From positions 186,001 through 250,000 of the forward strand of contig NZ_JADQDQ010000004.1 in the NCBI RefSeq assembly GCF_015694725.1: 64,000 nucleotides of DNA. Direction: 5' to 3'. Shown here one piece after another: positions 8,211 to 16,394 of this stretch. The first letter of the stretch is position 1. Each line of letters starts with the position of its first letter. The stretch is from Hymenobacter jeongseonensis. Lineage in GTDB: Bacteria; Bacteroidota; Bacteroidia; Cytophagales; Hymenobacteraceae. The translations under genes and the position numbers were made by a program. The notes under the pieces were generated by a model. The model worked only from the letters and a program-made list of their open reading frames with translations. It was not told the origin of the DNA and did not search any database.

Positions 8211-9101
8211 TTACTTCCCGGCTTTCTTCGCTGCCGCCATCAGTTCCTCGTTCATTTTCACGTACTCACCGTTGGGCGGCGTGGCGGCCAGAGCACCTTT
8301 CTTGGAAGCCTCGGCGGCTTTGATGGCGCCGGCGTAGTCTTTCATTTTCAGGCGCATTTTGGCTTCGGAGTGCAGGTTCCAGAACTTGGCGTCCGTGGCA
8401 TTGGCTTTTTCCATCCAGGCCACGGCCTGCTTCATGTCCTTGTTGTTGTCGGCGTAGTACACGGCGGCAGCGGCGAGGTCGCCGGCCGAAGGAGTGGCGT
8501 TTTTGGTGATTTTCTCGTCAATCTGCGCCAGCACTTTGCTGTCGACGTCGGCGGTGATTTTGAATTTAGCGCCCACGTTGCCCCACTCCATGGCCACGTT
8601 GGCGGTGCCGGGTGTCAGGTCGGTGAAGTTGATGGTGAAGGACTCCACTTTGCTGCCCGCTTTGTAAGGCTTCACGGTGAGGCGGGCCACGTCCTGGTCT
8701 TCCTTAAAGCCTTCCACGTCGGCGCCCTGCTTCAGGCTCTTGTTCAGCACCACTGTCCACTCGTTGGCACGGGGAATGGTGTAGATGCCGTACTCGCCGG
8801 CCGGTACTTTTTTGCCGTCGATGGTCACATCATCGGAGAACTTGATGCTGGTGGTGGCGTTGGCGCCCGTGCGCCAGCGTTGGCCTAGCGGCGCCAGCGG
8901 GGTTTTGTCGCCGAACGCCGTGCGGCCTTTCAGGCTGGGGCGCGAGTACACAATGGTTACATCGGTGAGGCCCACGCGCTGCGTGATGGTGCTGGCGGGG
9001 CTGGCCGCAGGCGTCCGGATTTGGGCTTGGGCCGCAGGGGCCGCCAGCAGCGTAACAGCCGTAGCCAAAGTAGCAGAGAAATTCAGCAAATGCTTGCTCA
9101 T
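8211..9101 (-). CDS. Secreted DUF2911-domain protein
   Basis: 296 residues with a signal peptide (LATAVTLLAAPAAQAQ). Residues ~25-190 match the Bacteroidota DUF2911 family by its typical text: VTIVYSRPSLKGRTAFG, then WRTGANATTSIKFSDDV, PAGEYGIYTIP and AMEWGN. The C-terminal ~100 residues are helical with TPR-like composition (AAAVYYADNNKDMKQAVAWM). DUF2911 proteins are periplasmic or surface proteins of unknown function. Starts at ATG 9101; the region upstream (9102-9177) holds only a short convergent gap. Confidence 0.9.
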   Translation of the reverse strand: MSKHLLNFSATLATAVTLLAAPAAQAQIRTPAASPASTITQRVGLTDVTIVYSRPSLKGRTAFGDKTPLAPLGQRWRTGANATTSIKFSDDVTIDGKKVPAGEYGIYTIPRANEWTVVLNKSLKQGADVEGFKEDQDVARLTVKPYKAGSKVESFTINFTDLTPGTANVAMEWGNVGAKFKITADVDSKVLAQIDEKITKNATPSAGDLAAAAVYYADNNKDMKQAVAWMEKANATDAKFWNLHSEAKMRLKMKDYAGAIKAAEASKKGALAATPPNGEYVKMNEELMAAAKKAGK

Positions 9102-9177
9102 CAGAAGGGGAGGAAATTGGTGGTTTGTTGTGGGCTCAAAAGTACGAAACCCGCGCTAGGGGCGCGGGTTTCAGAAA

Positions 9178-9870
9178 TTATTGTGCTTGAATTGCTGGTA
9201 AACCCAGTGGGTAATCAATATGATTGGACTGTGTAAGAAGAACAAACCGATTTGTTCCTTGTGCATTCACTAAGGCTATCAATTGGTCTACATATGGCAT
9301 CTTGACTGCTGATTCAATCATGAGATTGACATAAGGACCATTCCTGTGGTTTTCTCGTGCCACTTCTCTACTCGTTCTTATACATTCTGACAATTGCAAG
9401 GAGTCAAGTGACTGGTATATCCCATTTCGAAGCAATTCCTGACGTTTAAATAGCGATAAATTTAAGAAAGCAGGAAGCTCCTTAACATCGACGGCCAAAA
9501 ACGGAAGTGTTTCTAAGACACCAATTTGGGATTTTGTAAAGTCAACTTGATGCAAGGAAGCTACGCGTCTGAAAATCTCCGCTTGAATTTTATTGTCAAA
9601 TGCTGGTGCAGCAAATGAATATTGTTTTTTAGTGTTTAAGCTGATAATTGCCACATTATCACTGTCTAATCCTTTCGTGCATGTTATCGGAGTGTGCGCG
9701 ACAAGTTGCTCAAGCGTCACAATACCGATTTCTTTCTGTCTGAAACGACTCGAGGACATATAGAAAAATGCAACGAGGAGCACCACAAAGGCAAACGGAG
9801 CCATGTCTGGCAACGAGATACCTCTTTTTCCATTACGTCCTGACGCCAGTCTCTGCCTTGTGGAATTCAT
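9178..9870 (-). CDS. ExbD/TolR-like membrane protein lacking the channel aspartate
   Basis: 230 residues from ATG 9870. The longer frame from 9900 would start inside a terminator hairpin, so it is rejected. The N-terminus GKRGISLPDMAPFAFVVLL aligns with Bacteroidota ExbD proteins (DMTPMVDLAF style), with one membrane helix and then a periplasmic domain ending in an ExbD-like YVDQLIALVNAQG. Known: ExbD works with ExbB/TonB to use the proton gradient, and its single transmembrane aspartate is essential. Here that position reads F. No exbB or tonB neighbour. The gene is much more AT-rich than its flanks, suggesting recent acquisition. It may be a decayed or repurposed paralogue. Confidence 0.65.
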   Translation of the reverse strand: MNSTRQRLASGRNGKRGISLPDMAPFAFVVLLVAFFYMSSSRFRQKEIGIVTLEQLVAHTPITCTKGLDSDNVAIISLNTKKQYSFAAPAFDNKIQAEIFRRVASLHQVDFTKSQIGVLETLPFLAVDVKELPAFLNLSLFKRQELLRNGIYQSLDSLQLSECIRTSREVARENHRNGPYVNLMIESAVKMPYVDQLIALVNAQGTNRFVLLTQSNHIDYPLGLPAIQAQ

Positions 9871-9884
9871 GATAATAAATAAGG

Positions 9885-9924
9885 GCGGCCGTTGATTCAC
9901 TAAAGCTAGCGAATCAACGGCCGC
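9885..9924 (-). terminator. Rho-independent terminator after the ABC exporter
   Basis: GCGGCCGTTGATTC and GAATCAACGGCCGC form a perfect 14-bp stem with a 12-base loop. On the minus strand it is followed by CCTTATTTATT. Lies 22 bp after the exporter stop codon. Confidence 0.75.
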
Positions 9925-9946
9925 ACTCTTCTAATAGTATCAATTT

Positions 9947-11779
9947 CTAACTCAGTTCAAACTGCAGTTTCAGCAGGTTCGCATACAGCCCGTTGTCGTT
10001 GTCGGCCAGTTCCTCGTGCGAACCTTGCTCCACAATGCGGCCGCCATCAATCACCAGGATTTTATCGACTTTGCGAATCGTGCTCAGGCGGTGGGCGATG
10101 ATGATGGAGGTGCGGTCTTTCATCAGCTCGTCCATGGCGCCTTGCACCAGCTTTTCCGACTCGGAATCGAGTGCGGAGGTGGCTTCGTCGAGCAGCAGAA
10201 TGGCGGGGTTTTTCAGGATGGCGCGGGCAATGGCCACGCGCTGGCGCTGCCCGCCCGATAGCTTTATTCCCCGCTCGCCTACCACTGTATCGAGGGCTTC
10301 GGGGAAAGAGGCGATGAACTGCCAGGCATTGGCCTTGCGGGCCGCCGCGATGATTTCCTCGTCAGTAGCCGCCGTATTGCCGTAGGCAATGTTCTCGCGG
10401 ATGCTGCCGCCGAAAAGCAGCGTTTCCTGGGGCACTATGCCGATGTGGCGGCGCAGTTCCGTGAGGTCGTAGCTGGTGATGGGCCGGCCGTCAATCAGGA
10501 TTTCGCCCCCGCTCAGCTCGTAGAACTGCATTAGCAGCGACACAATGGTGCTTTTGCCGGCGCCGCTGGGGCCGACGAGGGCAATTTTCTCGCCCGCTGC
10601 AATGTCGAAGCTGATGTCCTGCAACACCGGCAAATCGGGCCGGGTAGGATAGGTGAACGCCACGTGGCGGTACTCAATGTTGCCGTGCAGCCGGAGCGGT
10701 GCCTGGCCTGCCGGGAGCGGCAAGTGGGTGGGCTCGCTTTTTTCATCCAGAATTTCCAGGATGCGCTCCGAAGCGCCCAGCGTGCTTTGCACCTTACCAT
10801 ACAGCTCGCCCAGCCCCGCAACCGAGGCGCCTATAAACATGGTGTACAGGGCAAAAGACGTCAAATCGCCAATGGTCATCTGGCCCGATTGGGTGAGCGT
10901 GGCGGCCCGCCACAACACCAGAATAATGCCCCCAAACAAGCCAATAATGACGAAGGAGACAAAGGCCCCGCGGTACAAATTGCTCTTGAGCGCCGCTTGC
11001 ACCGTCTTGGTGAGCGAAGCCGTGTAGCGCCGCGTTTCGAATTGCTCGTTGGTGAAGGCTTTCACCGTATTGATGCCTTGCAGTGTTTCTTCCACCACCA
11101 CGTTGGCCTTGGCCAGCTCGTCCTGCGTGGTTTTGGCCAGCACCCGGATTTTGCGGCCGAATACCATGGCCAGCACAACAATGGGCGGAAACGTGGCCAG
11201 CATAAACAGCGACAGCTTCACCGATACCACCATGATGAACACAATGCCCGCCAGCAGCGTGGTTACCTGCCGGAACAGCTCGGCCAGCGTCAGCGAAAAC
11301 GTGTCCTGAATCTGGGCTACGTCCGAAGTAATGCGCGAGGTAATGGCCCCGACTCGGTTTTTCTCGAAAAACGGAATGGGCAGCGATACAAACTTGGCAT
11401 AAAGAGCCTGTCGGATGTCGCGTACGGTGAACTCGCTCACCCGCGTAAAAAACCAGATGCGCCCGAATGAGAACAAGCCCTGGCACACAATCACGGCAAA
11501 CAGGCCAATGGCAATGCGGTTGATGCCCACCACCATGCCACCGGGCAGGGCCACAGGCTTGCCGTTGGCTACGTCCACGAGCTTGCCGATTATCCACGGA
11601 AACATCATGGTGGTCGTGCTGCTGAGCAGCAACAGCACCATGCCCACAATAAAATTGCCCTTGTAGGGCAGCACGTAGCGGAACACCCGCAGGCTGCGCC
11701 GGAAGGCTTCTTTGGTAAGCTTGGGTTTGGGGGCGTCGAGCGCGACGTCGCCACTGGTATTCAATCCACTACGGGCCAT
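9947..11779 (-). CDS. ABC exporter, fused membrane and ATPase domains (MsbA/multidrug type)
   Basis: 610 residues: six-helix type-I exporter domain (~30-340) followed by an ATPase domain. Walker A GPSGAGKST at ~402-410, signature LSGGQRQR near 506-513, Walker B ILLLDEATSALD near 525 and the H-loop IIIAHRLST near 560 are intact. As a half-size exporter it should homodimerise in the inner membrane to flip lipid or export drugs or peptides; substrate not determinable. The N-terminal ~30 residues (MARSGLNTSGDVALDAPKPK) form a polar cytoplasmic tail. Monocistronic: terminators lie on both sides. Confidence 0.93.
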   Translation of the reverse strand: MARSGLNTSGDVALDAPKPKLTKEAFRRSLRVFRYVLPYKGNFIVGMVLLLLSSTTTMMFPWIIGKLVDVANGKPVALPGGMVVGINRIAIGLFAVIVCQGLFSFGRIWFFTRVSEFTVRDIRQALYAKFVSLPIPFFEKNRVGAITSRITSDVAQIQDTFSLTLAELFRQVTTLLAGIVFIMVVSVKLSLFMLATFPPIVVLAMVFGRKIRVLAKTTQDELAKANVVVEETLQGINTVKAFTNEQFETRRYTASLTKTVQAALKSNLYRGAFVSFVIIGLFGGIILVLWRAATLTQSGQMTIGDLTSFALYTMFIGASVAGLGELYGKVQSTLGASERILEILDEKSEPTHLPLPAGQAPLRLHGNIEYRHVAFTYPTRPDLPVLQDISFDIAAGEKIALVGPSGAGKSTIVSLLMQFYELSGGEILIDGRPITSYDLTELRRHIGIVPQETLLFGGSIRENIAYGNTAATDEEIIAAARKANAWQFIASFPEALDTVVGERGIKLSGGQRQRVAIARAILKNPAILLLDEATSALDSESEKLVQGAMDELMKDRTSIIIAHRLSTIRKVDKILVIDGGRIVEQGSHEELADNDNGLYANLLKLQFELS

Positions 11780-11811
11780 TCCACAACTAAATTCTGGGCC
11801 AAATAATAATC

Positions 11812-11835
11812 GGGGCCGTGCGCTGGCACGGCCCC
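11812..11835 (-). terminator. Hairpin terminator downstream of the TonB_C gene
   Basis: GGGGCCGTG and GCACGGCCCC form a strong stem just after the TonB_C gene stop (minus strand), followed on that strand by an AT-rich tract. It also separates it from the ABC exporter start. Confidence 0.65.
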
Positions 11836-11847
11836 CCTTTCAGCAAG

Positions 11848-12351
11848 CTAGTTTTTCTGCTTGTTCAGCGGTTGGCGGCGGGATTGCTCCACCCGCATTT
11901 CGCCGGCCCCGCCAAAGGGCACGGGCAACTGAATGAGCACCGCCAGCGGCCGGCCGCGGCGCATGGCCGGCTGCCAGCCCGTGAGCAGCGGCACCACCCG
12001 CAGGGCCTCCGCATCGCACTCGGGCGAGAGCGACTTCGCCACCACCGGGTTGGTCACCGAGCCGTCGGCATTCACCGTAGCCGTAACCAACACAATGCCG
12101 CCGAGCTGCTTGGCGCGGGCCGCCTCGGGGTAATTGATGTTTTGGAGGAAGAACAGGCCCAGGGCTTGCTCGCCGCCGGGATACACCGGGGCGCGGTCGG
12201 GGCGGTTGGCGGCGGGGTTGGCCTGCACCTGCATGTGGCCCGGCTTCAGCACAATGGTCTTCTGGTCGGCCGGGGCGGGGGCGGGCTGCTGGGCCATGGC
12301 TACCGGAGCAGCAGCCAGCATCAGCAATAACGAGAGCGTAATCTTGGTCAT
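11848..12351 (-). CDS. Periplasmic TonB C-terminal-domain protein
   Basis: 167 residues from ATG 12351; the longer frame adds an arginine-rich extension in front of a clear signal peptide (LSLLLMLAAAPVAMAQ) and is rejected. Residues ~65-150 are a TonB_C-type domain: NYPEAARAKQLGGIVLVTA, then VNADGSVTNPVV and ECDAEALRVV. A true TonB has a membrane anchor and Pro-rich linker; here the anchor is a cleavable-looking signal, so it may be a periplasmic TonB-like partner rather than a full energy transducer. No ExbB/ExbD adjoins it. Confidence 0.85.
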   Translation of the reverse strand: MTKITLSLLLMLAAAPVAMAQQPAPAPADQKTIVLKPGHMQVQANPAANRPDRAPVYPGGEQALGLFFLQNINYPEAARAKQLGGIVLVTATVNADGSVTNPVVAKSLSPECDAEALRVVPLLTGWQPAMRRGRPLAVLIQLPVPFGGAGEMRVEQSRRQPLNKQKN

Positions 12352-12441
12352 AATAAATGGATAGGAAGCTGATAAACTGCTACGTCTACGCAGACGCACC
12401 AGCCGGGAAAATATTTCTTTTCTCTGCCCTACGGCAACTTG

Positions 12442-13944
12442 CTAAACCCCGGGTTGGGGCAACGGGTTCAAGCGGGCGGGGCGGGAAATGGCCAGCAAGC
12501 CCAGGAACACCAAGGCGCCGTTGAGGAGGAGGATTTCAAAGCCGAACTTATAGCCGTTGAGCCACTCCACCGAGTGTGACACGATAAGCCAGGTCAGCAG
12601 CACGGCCGTGATGCAGGTGGGCAGCACCAGCCCGTCGCGCAGCCCCCGCTTGGTGAGGATGCCAAACGCAAACAGGCCCAACAGCGGCCCGTAAGTAAAG
12701 CCAGCGGCTTTGTAAACGGCATCAATCAGGCTTTGCTCGTTGATGACGCGAAAGATGAGGATGATAACAATCAGTACCACCGACCAGCCCAGGTGGGTGA
12801 GCTGCCGCAGCTTCGCCTGCCGCGCTTCGGGGTATTTGCTAATGCCCAGAAAATCGACGCAAAACGAGGTGGTGAGGGCCGTCAGGGCGGAGTCGGCCGA
12901 GGCGTAGGTGACGGCAATGATGCCCAGAATGAAGATGATGCCCGCTACCAGCGAGAACTGCGTGGTGGCCAGGAAAGGGAATACTTTGTCGGTGTCGAGG
13001 GTGCCCCGCAGGTTCAGCAGCTGCGGCATCTGGTCGAGCTGCAGGCCGCGGGCCGACGCGTACTGGTACATGAGCACGCCCAGCGTCAGAAACAAAATGT
13101 TGACGCACACGATGACGGGCGTAAACCAGAATAGGTTCTTCTGGGCTTCGCCCAAGCTGCGGCAGCTCAGGTTTTTCTGCATCAAATCCTGGTCGAGGCC
13201 GGTCATTACGATGGTGATGAACATGCCGGAGGCAAACTGCTTCCAGAAGAATTTGTCGTCCCGAAAATCGGAGAAATACACCTGCGACATGGGGCTGTCC
13301 GCAACGGCCGAGACCAACTGCTTGAAGGAGTAGTTCAGGGCATCCGACATGAAATAAATGCTCAGGCCCACGCAGCTCAGCATGGCCAGCGTCTGAAAGG
13401 TATCGGTCCACAGAATGGTCTTCAGGCCCCCTTTGAAGGTGTAGAGGTAGATGAACATGATGCTGACCACCACCGTCACGGCAAAGGGCACGCCCATCGA
13501 GTCGAACACGGCCAGCTGCAGCACGCCCGCCACCAGATACAGACGCAATGCCGAGCCCAAAGAGCGGGAAATCAAAAAGAACAGCGCCCCCGTTTTGTAG
13601 CTCCAGTAGCCAAAGCGCTGCTCCAGATAGGTATAGATGGACACCAGCCGCAGCCGGTAGTACAAGGGCAGCAGCACGGTGCCAATCACGACGTAGCCGG
13701 CCACAAAGCCCATGGCCACGGCCAGGTAGCTCCAGCTTTTGCCGTACACGTTGCCCGGCACCGAAATAAACGTGACGCCCGACAGCGAGGTGCCAATCAT
13801 GGCGAAGGCCACCATGTACCACGGCGCGTTGCGGTTGGCAACGAAGAAACTTTCACTCGTAGCCCCCCGCGAGGTGAGGATGGCAATGACGATGAGAACG
13901 GCGAAGTAACCCGCAACGAGGCTTAAAACGAGAGTTGGCGACAT
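12442..13944 (-). CDS. Sodium:solute symporter (SSS family)
   Basis: 500 residues, 13-14 predicted membrane helices. Family features include the N-terminal RNAPWYMVAFAMIGTSLSG (the SSS helix-2 region with small residues lining the sodium site) and ITVVMTGLDQDLMQKNL midway, typical of Bacteroidota SSS transporters annotated for sugars, proline or sialic acid. Substrate unknown. The longest frame begins at a TTG (13953); ATG 13944 is preferred and sits 6 nt after a TACCTTTG box, implying an almost leaderless mRNA. Transcribed alone, divergent from the thioredoxin-fold gene. Confidence 0.9.
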   Translation of the reverse strand: MSPTLVLSLVAGYFAVLIVIAILTSRGATSESFFVANRNAPWYMVAFAMIGTSLSGVTFISVPGNVYGKSWSYLAVAMGFVAGYVVIGTVLLPLYYRLRLVSIYTYLEQRFGYWSYKTGALFFLISRSLGSALRLYLVAGVLQLAVFDSMGVPFAVTVVVSIMFIYLYTFKGGLKTILWTDTFQTLAMLSCVGLSIYFMSDALNYSFKQLVSAVADSPMSQVYFSDFRDDKFFWKQFASGMFITIVMTGLDQDLMQKNLSCRSLGEAQKNLFWFTPVIVCVNILFLTLGVLMYQYASARGLQLDQMPQLLNLRGTLDTDKVFPFLATTQFSLVAGIIFILGIIAVTYASADSALTALTTSFCVDFLGISKYPEARQAKLRQLTHLGWSVVLIVIILIFRVINEQSLIDAVYKAAGFTYGPLLGLFAFGILTKRGLRDGLVLPTCITAVLLTWLIVSHSVEWLNGYKFGFEILLLNGALVFLGLLAISRPARLNPLPQPGV

Positions 13945-13950
13945 AGGCGG

Positions 13951-13958
13951 CAAAGGTA
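13951..13958 (-). promoter_or_regulatory. -7 box (TACCTTTG) of the symporter gene
   Basis: Exact TAnnTTTG box of the Bacteroidota primary sigma factor on the minus strand, ending 6 nt before the ATG at 13944. No TTG -33 element at the expected distance. Confidence 0.5.
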
Positions 13959-14112
13959 GCGCCGGTAAGCGCCGCCGTGCACCATTGCCGCTGGGCGGGT
14001 TGCGTGACGGCGGCAGAGCGGTGCCGTTAGGCTGCCTTTCGGTCTATATTCGAGCCTCCAATGCCCGGGCCACACGTAGCCCATAAATTCTCCCGCCTAA
14101 TTCTACCACTTT

Positions 14113-15297
14113 ATGCGCCACCTCTTCTTTGTCTGGATTTTCCTGCTCAGTCATGTTGTGGCGCACGGCCAGGCGGTCGGGGTTGCTTTCCGAAGCGGAG
14201 CATGGGCTGAAGTGCTGGCGACGGCTAAAAAGAGCCAAAAGCCCATTTTATTCTACGCGTGGTCGCCCAGCTGCGGGCCATGCGTGGGCATGGCCCGCGA
14301 TGTCTTTCCCGATAGCGCCGTGAGTAAGTACTACAATACAAACTTCATAAGCTACAAGGCTAATATCGACGAAGGCGAGGGCAAAGTGCTGGCCAGTCGC
14401 TACGGCATCAGGTCGCTGCCCGCCTACCTGTACTTTACGCCTGAAGGCCAGCCGTTGCACCGCAGCGGCGGCGGAAAACCTGCAACGGAATTTATCGAGG
14501 ATGGCAAAGACGCCCTCAATCCCAGTAAAGCGTATTTCACGCTGAAAGCACGTTACCTTTCTGGCGACCGCACCGCGGCGCTTTTGTATGCCTTGAGTAA
14601 TGGAGCGGGCATCCAGGAAGATGAAAGTCTCCACAGCCAAGTGACGGGCGAGTACCTGAAAACCCAGAGCATGCAGGAAATGGCTGCTCAGAAAAATCTG
14701 GAATACGTTTTCAATCAATACATGGCGTATGAGTCGCCGGCGTCGCAGTATTTTCTGAAGCATCAGCCTGCCTTTGTGCCGCAGTTTGGGCAGCAAGCCG
14801 TCAGCCGGAAAGCCGTGCGCATCATTAGCCAGGCGGCTCGTCCTTTTGGTATGCAAAACGACTTGGCGGGTCTTGGCCAGCTGCAGCAATCCATTGCTCG
14901 TCTGCTGCCCGCCCAAGCTACGCAGTGGCAGCAGCTGGCCAAAATTCACTACCTCCTCAGCCAGCCGCAGCGTAACTGGCCGGCCTACGTTGCTGCTACC
15001 CTAGCCTATGGCCAGCAGTTTGCGGCGCAGGACAGCTACACCCTGTACGAAGCCACCTCCTTTCTAACCGCTTTCGTCAACGACAAAGCCCTGCTAACCA
15101 AAGCGGACCAGATAATCCGGCAAGCCATTGCGACCGACAGTAGCCATTTCTATCTGATGGCCCGCGCCAAACTGCAGCACAAGCTCGGCAACAACACGGA
15201 AGCTGCTGCTCTGGCCACTGAGGCAAGCGCCACTGCTGCCAAAGCGGGCGAGAATCAGGATGAAGCCCAACAGTTTCTGGCAGAAATCAAGAAATAG
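14113..15297 (+). CDS. Secreted thioredoxin-fold protein with C-terminal helical region
   Basis: 394 residues. Signal peptide (FVWIFLLSHVVAHGQ), then a thioredoxin-like domain (~25-150) with the redox motif in YAWSPSCGPCVGM (CGPC) and the cis-proline segment SLPAYLYFTPEG. The remaining ~240 residues are alpha-helical, TPR-like (ALATEASATAAKAG near the end). Likely a periplasmic thiol-disulfide oxidoreductase or disulfide reductase partner; related to DUF255/thioredoxin_7 proteins of Bacteroidota. A weak -7-like TATATTCG precedes it at 14045. Convergent with the MBL hydrolase, only 6 bp apart. Confidence 0.85.
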   Translation: MRHLFFVWIFLLSHVVAHGQAVGVAFRSGAWAEVLATAKKSQKPILFYAWSPSCGPCVGMARDVFPDSAVSKYYNTNFISYKANIDEGEGKVLASRYGIRSLPAYLYFTPEGQPLHRSGGGKPATEFIEDGKDALNPSKAYFTLKARYLSGDRTAALLYALSNGAGIQEDESLHSQVTGEYLKTQSMQEMAAQKNLEYVFNQYMAYESPASQYFLKHQPAFVPQFGQQAVSRKAVRIISQAARPFGMQNDLAGLGQLQQSIARLLPAQATQWQQLAKIHYLLSQPQRNWPAYVAATLAYGQQFAAQDSYTLYEATSFLTAFVNDKALLTKADQIIRQAIATDSSHFYLMARAKLQHKLGNNTEAAALATEASATAAKAGENQDEAQQFLAEIKK

Positions 15298-15303
15298 GGC
15301 GGA

Positions 15304-16314
15304 CTACTCCCAATCCTGCCAGCGCATCACCTCGCCCACGGCTGGCGTGTGTAGGTCGCCGCGCAGCAGGCCCTCGGCGGCCACGTCGTTTAGCTGCCGC
15401 AGGGGCTCCGACGCGGGCTCGTCCGACAGGCTGAACGTACCGTAGTGCATGGGCACCACGTGCCCGGCTCGCAGCACATTGGCCGCCTTGGCGGCTTCGT
15501 GCGGGTTTACATGGCTTTGGGCCATCAGGTAGGCGGGTTTGTACGCGCCAATCGGCATCAGCACAATATCGATGGGGCCAAATTGCTTTTCGATGGCTTC
15601 AAAATGCTCAGCGTAGGACGTATCGCCGGCGAAGTAAATCAGCTTATCGGCCACCCGAATGAGGAAGCTGCCCCAGAGCACGCGGTTCATATCGGCTAGG
15701 CCGCGGCGGTGCCAGTGGGAGGCGGGCAGGTAGGTAATTTCCAGCGGCGCATCCGGGCCCAGGTCGTATTGCTGCCACCAGCCGGCTTCTTGTACCGGCA
15801 GGCTGGGCGCCATGCCGCGCAGCAACGGCCCCATCCGGAGCGAGGACAGCACCTGCATGTCTGGATTTTGCTGGGCCAGCAGTCGGATGCTCTTCTCGTC
15901 GAGGTGGTCGCGGTGCCCGTGCGAAAGCAGCAGGTAATCGATGCCGCGAATGGCTTCGGGCTGGCAGGGCAGGGCGTGGCGATGGCGCAGCCCCAACGAA
16001 CTGAATAAAACGGGGTCAAACAGCAGCGTGACGCCCGCCACGCGCAGCAGAAAACTGGCATGCCCCAGCCACACCAGCATGTCTTCGGTAGCCGAAAAAG
16101 CGGCGTTGCACTCTATCACAGCTGGCGCCCAGGTATCCAGCTTCTTTTCTTCCTTTTGCGGATTGGTGGAGAGCTGCCACTTCAGTGCTGTGGCAAAGCT
16201 GGGCTCGAACAACGCCTCGCCGTTGGCGAATTCGTTGCCGAAAAGCTTGTTGCCGGGGTAGCCGGCCCGCACGGTAGGCAGTGCCTCGTTGCGCAGGTAA
16301 GAGATGGAAGCCAT
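15304..16314 (-). CDS. MBL-fold metallohydrolase (NAPE-PLD/UlaG-like), copy 1
   Basis: 336 residues from ATG 16314; the longer frame from 16359 runs through the preceding terminator and is rejected. The metallo-beta-lactamase motif HGHRDH is in LLSHGHRDHLDEKSI, with further metal ligands expected at FAGDTSY and MHYGTF. The order (WLGHASFLLRVAGVTLLFDP) matches the NAPE-PLD-like/UlaG group, soluble zinc phosphodiesterases or lactonases. Substrate unknown. A second member of the same group is at 59975-61096. Lies downstream of the M61 peptidase but separated from it by a terminator. Confidence 0.88.
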   Translation of the reverse strand: MASISYLRNEALPTVRAGYPGNKLFGNEFANGEALFEPSFATALKWQLSTNPQKEEKKLDTWAPAVIECNAAFSATEDMLVWLGHASFLLRVAGVTLLFDPVLFSSLGLRHRHALPCQPEAIRGIDYLLLSHGHRDHLDEKSIRLLAQQNPDMQVLSSLRMGPLLRGMAPSLPVQEAGWWQQYDLGPDAPLEITYLPASHWHRRGLADMNRVLWGSFLIRVADKLIYFAGDTSYAEHFEAIEKQFGPIDIVLMPIGAYKPAYLMAQSHVNPHEAAKAANVLRAGHVVPMHYGTFSLSDEPASEPLRQLNDVAAEGLLRGDLHTPAVGEVMRWQDWE

Positions 16315-16329
16315 AAGGGAAAAGACCAA

Positions 16330-16360
16330 ATTGCCCGACTTCACGTTGTAATCGGGCAAT
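16330..16360 (-). terminator. Terminator after the M61 peptidase gene
   Basis: ATTGCCCGA and TCGGGCAAT form a 9-bp stem, followed on the minus strand by TTGGTCTTTTCCC. Lies 34 bp after the peptidase stop. Confidence 0.65.
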
Positions 16361-16394
16361 TCGTTTCGAGGAAATAGAACCGACGGTTAAGCCG

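Noticed and set aside
9868..9900. Alternative ExbD-like start at 9900
   Set aside because: It lies inside the perfect 14-bp stem of the preceding terminator; ATG 9870 fits better.
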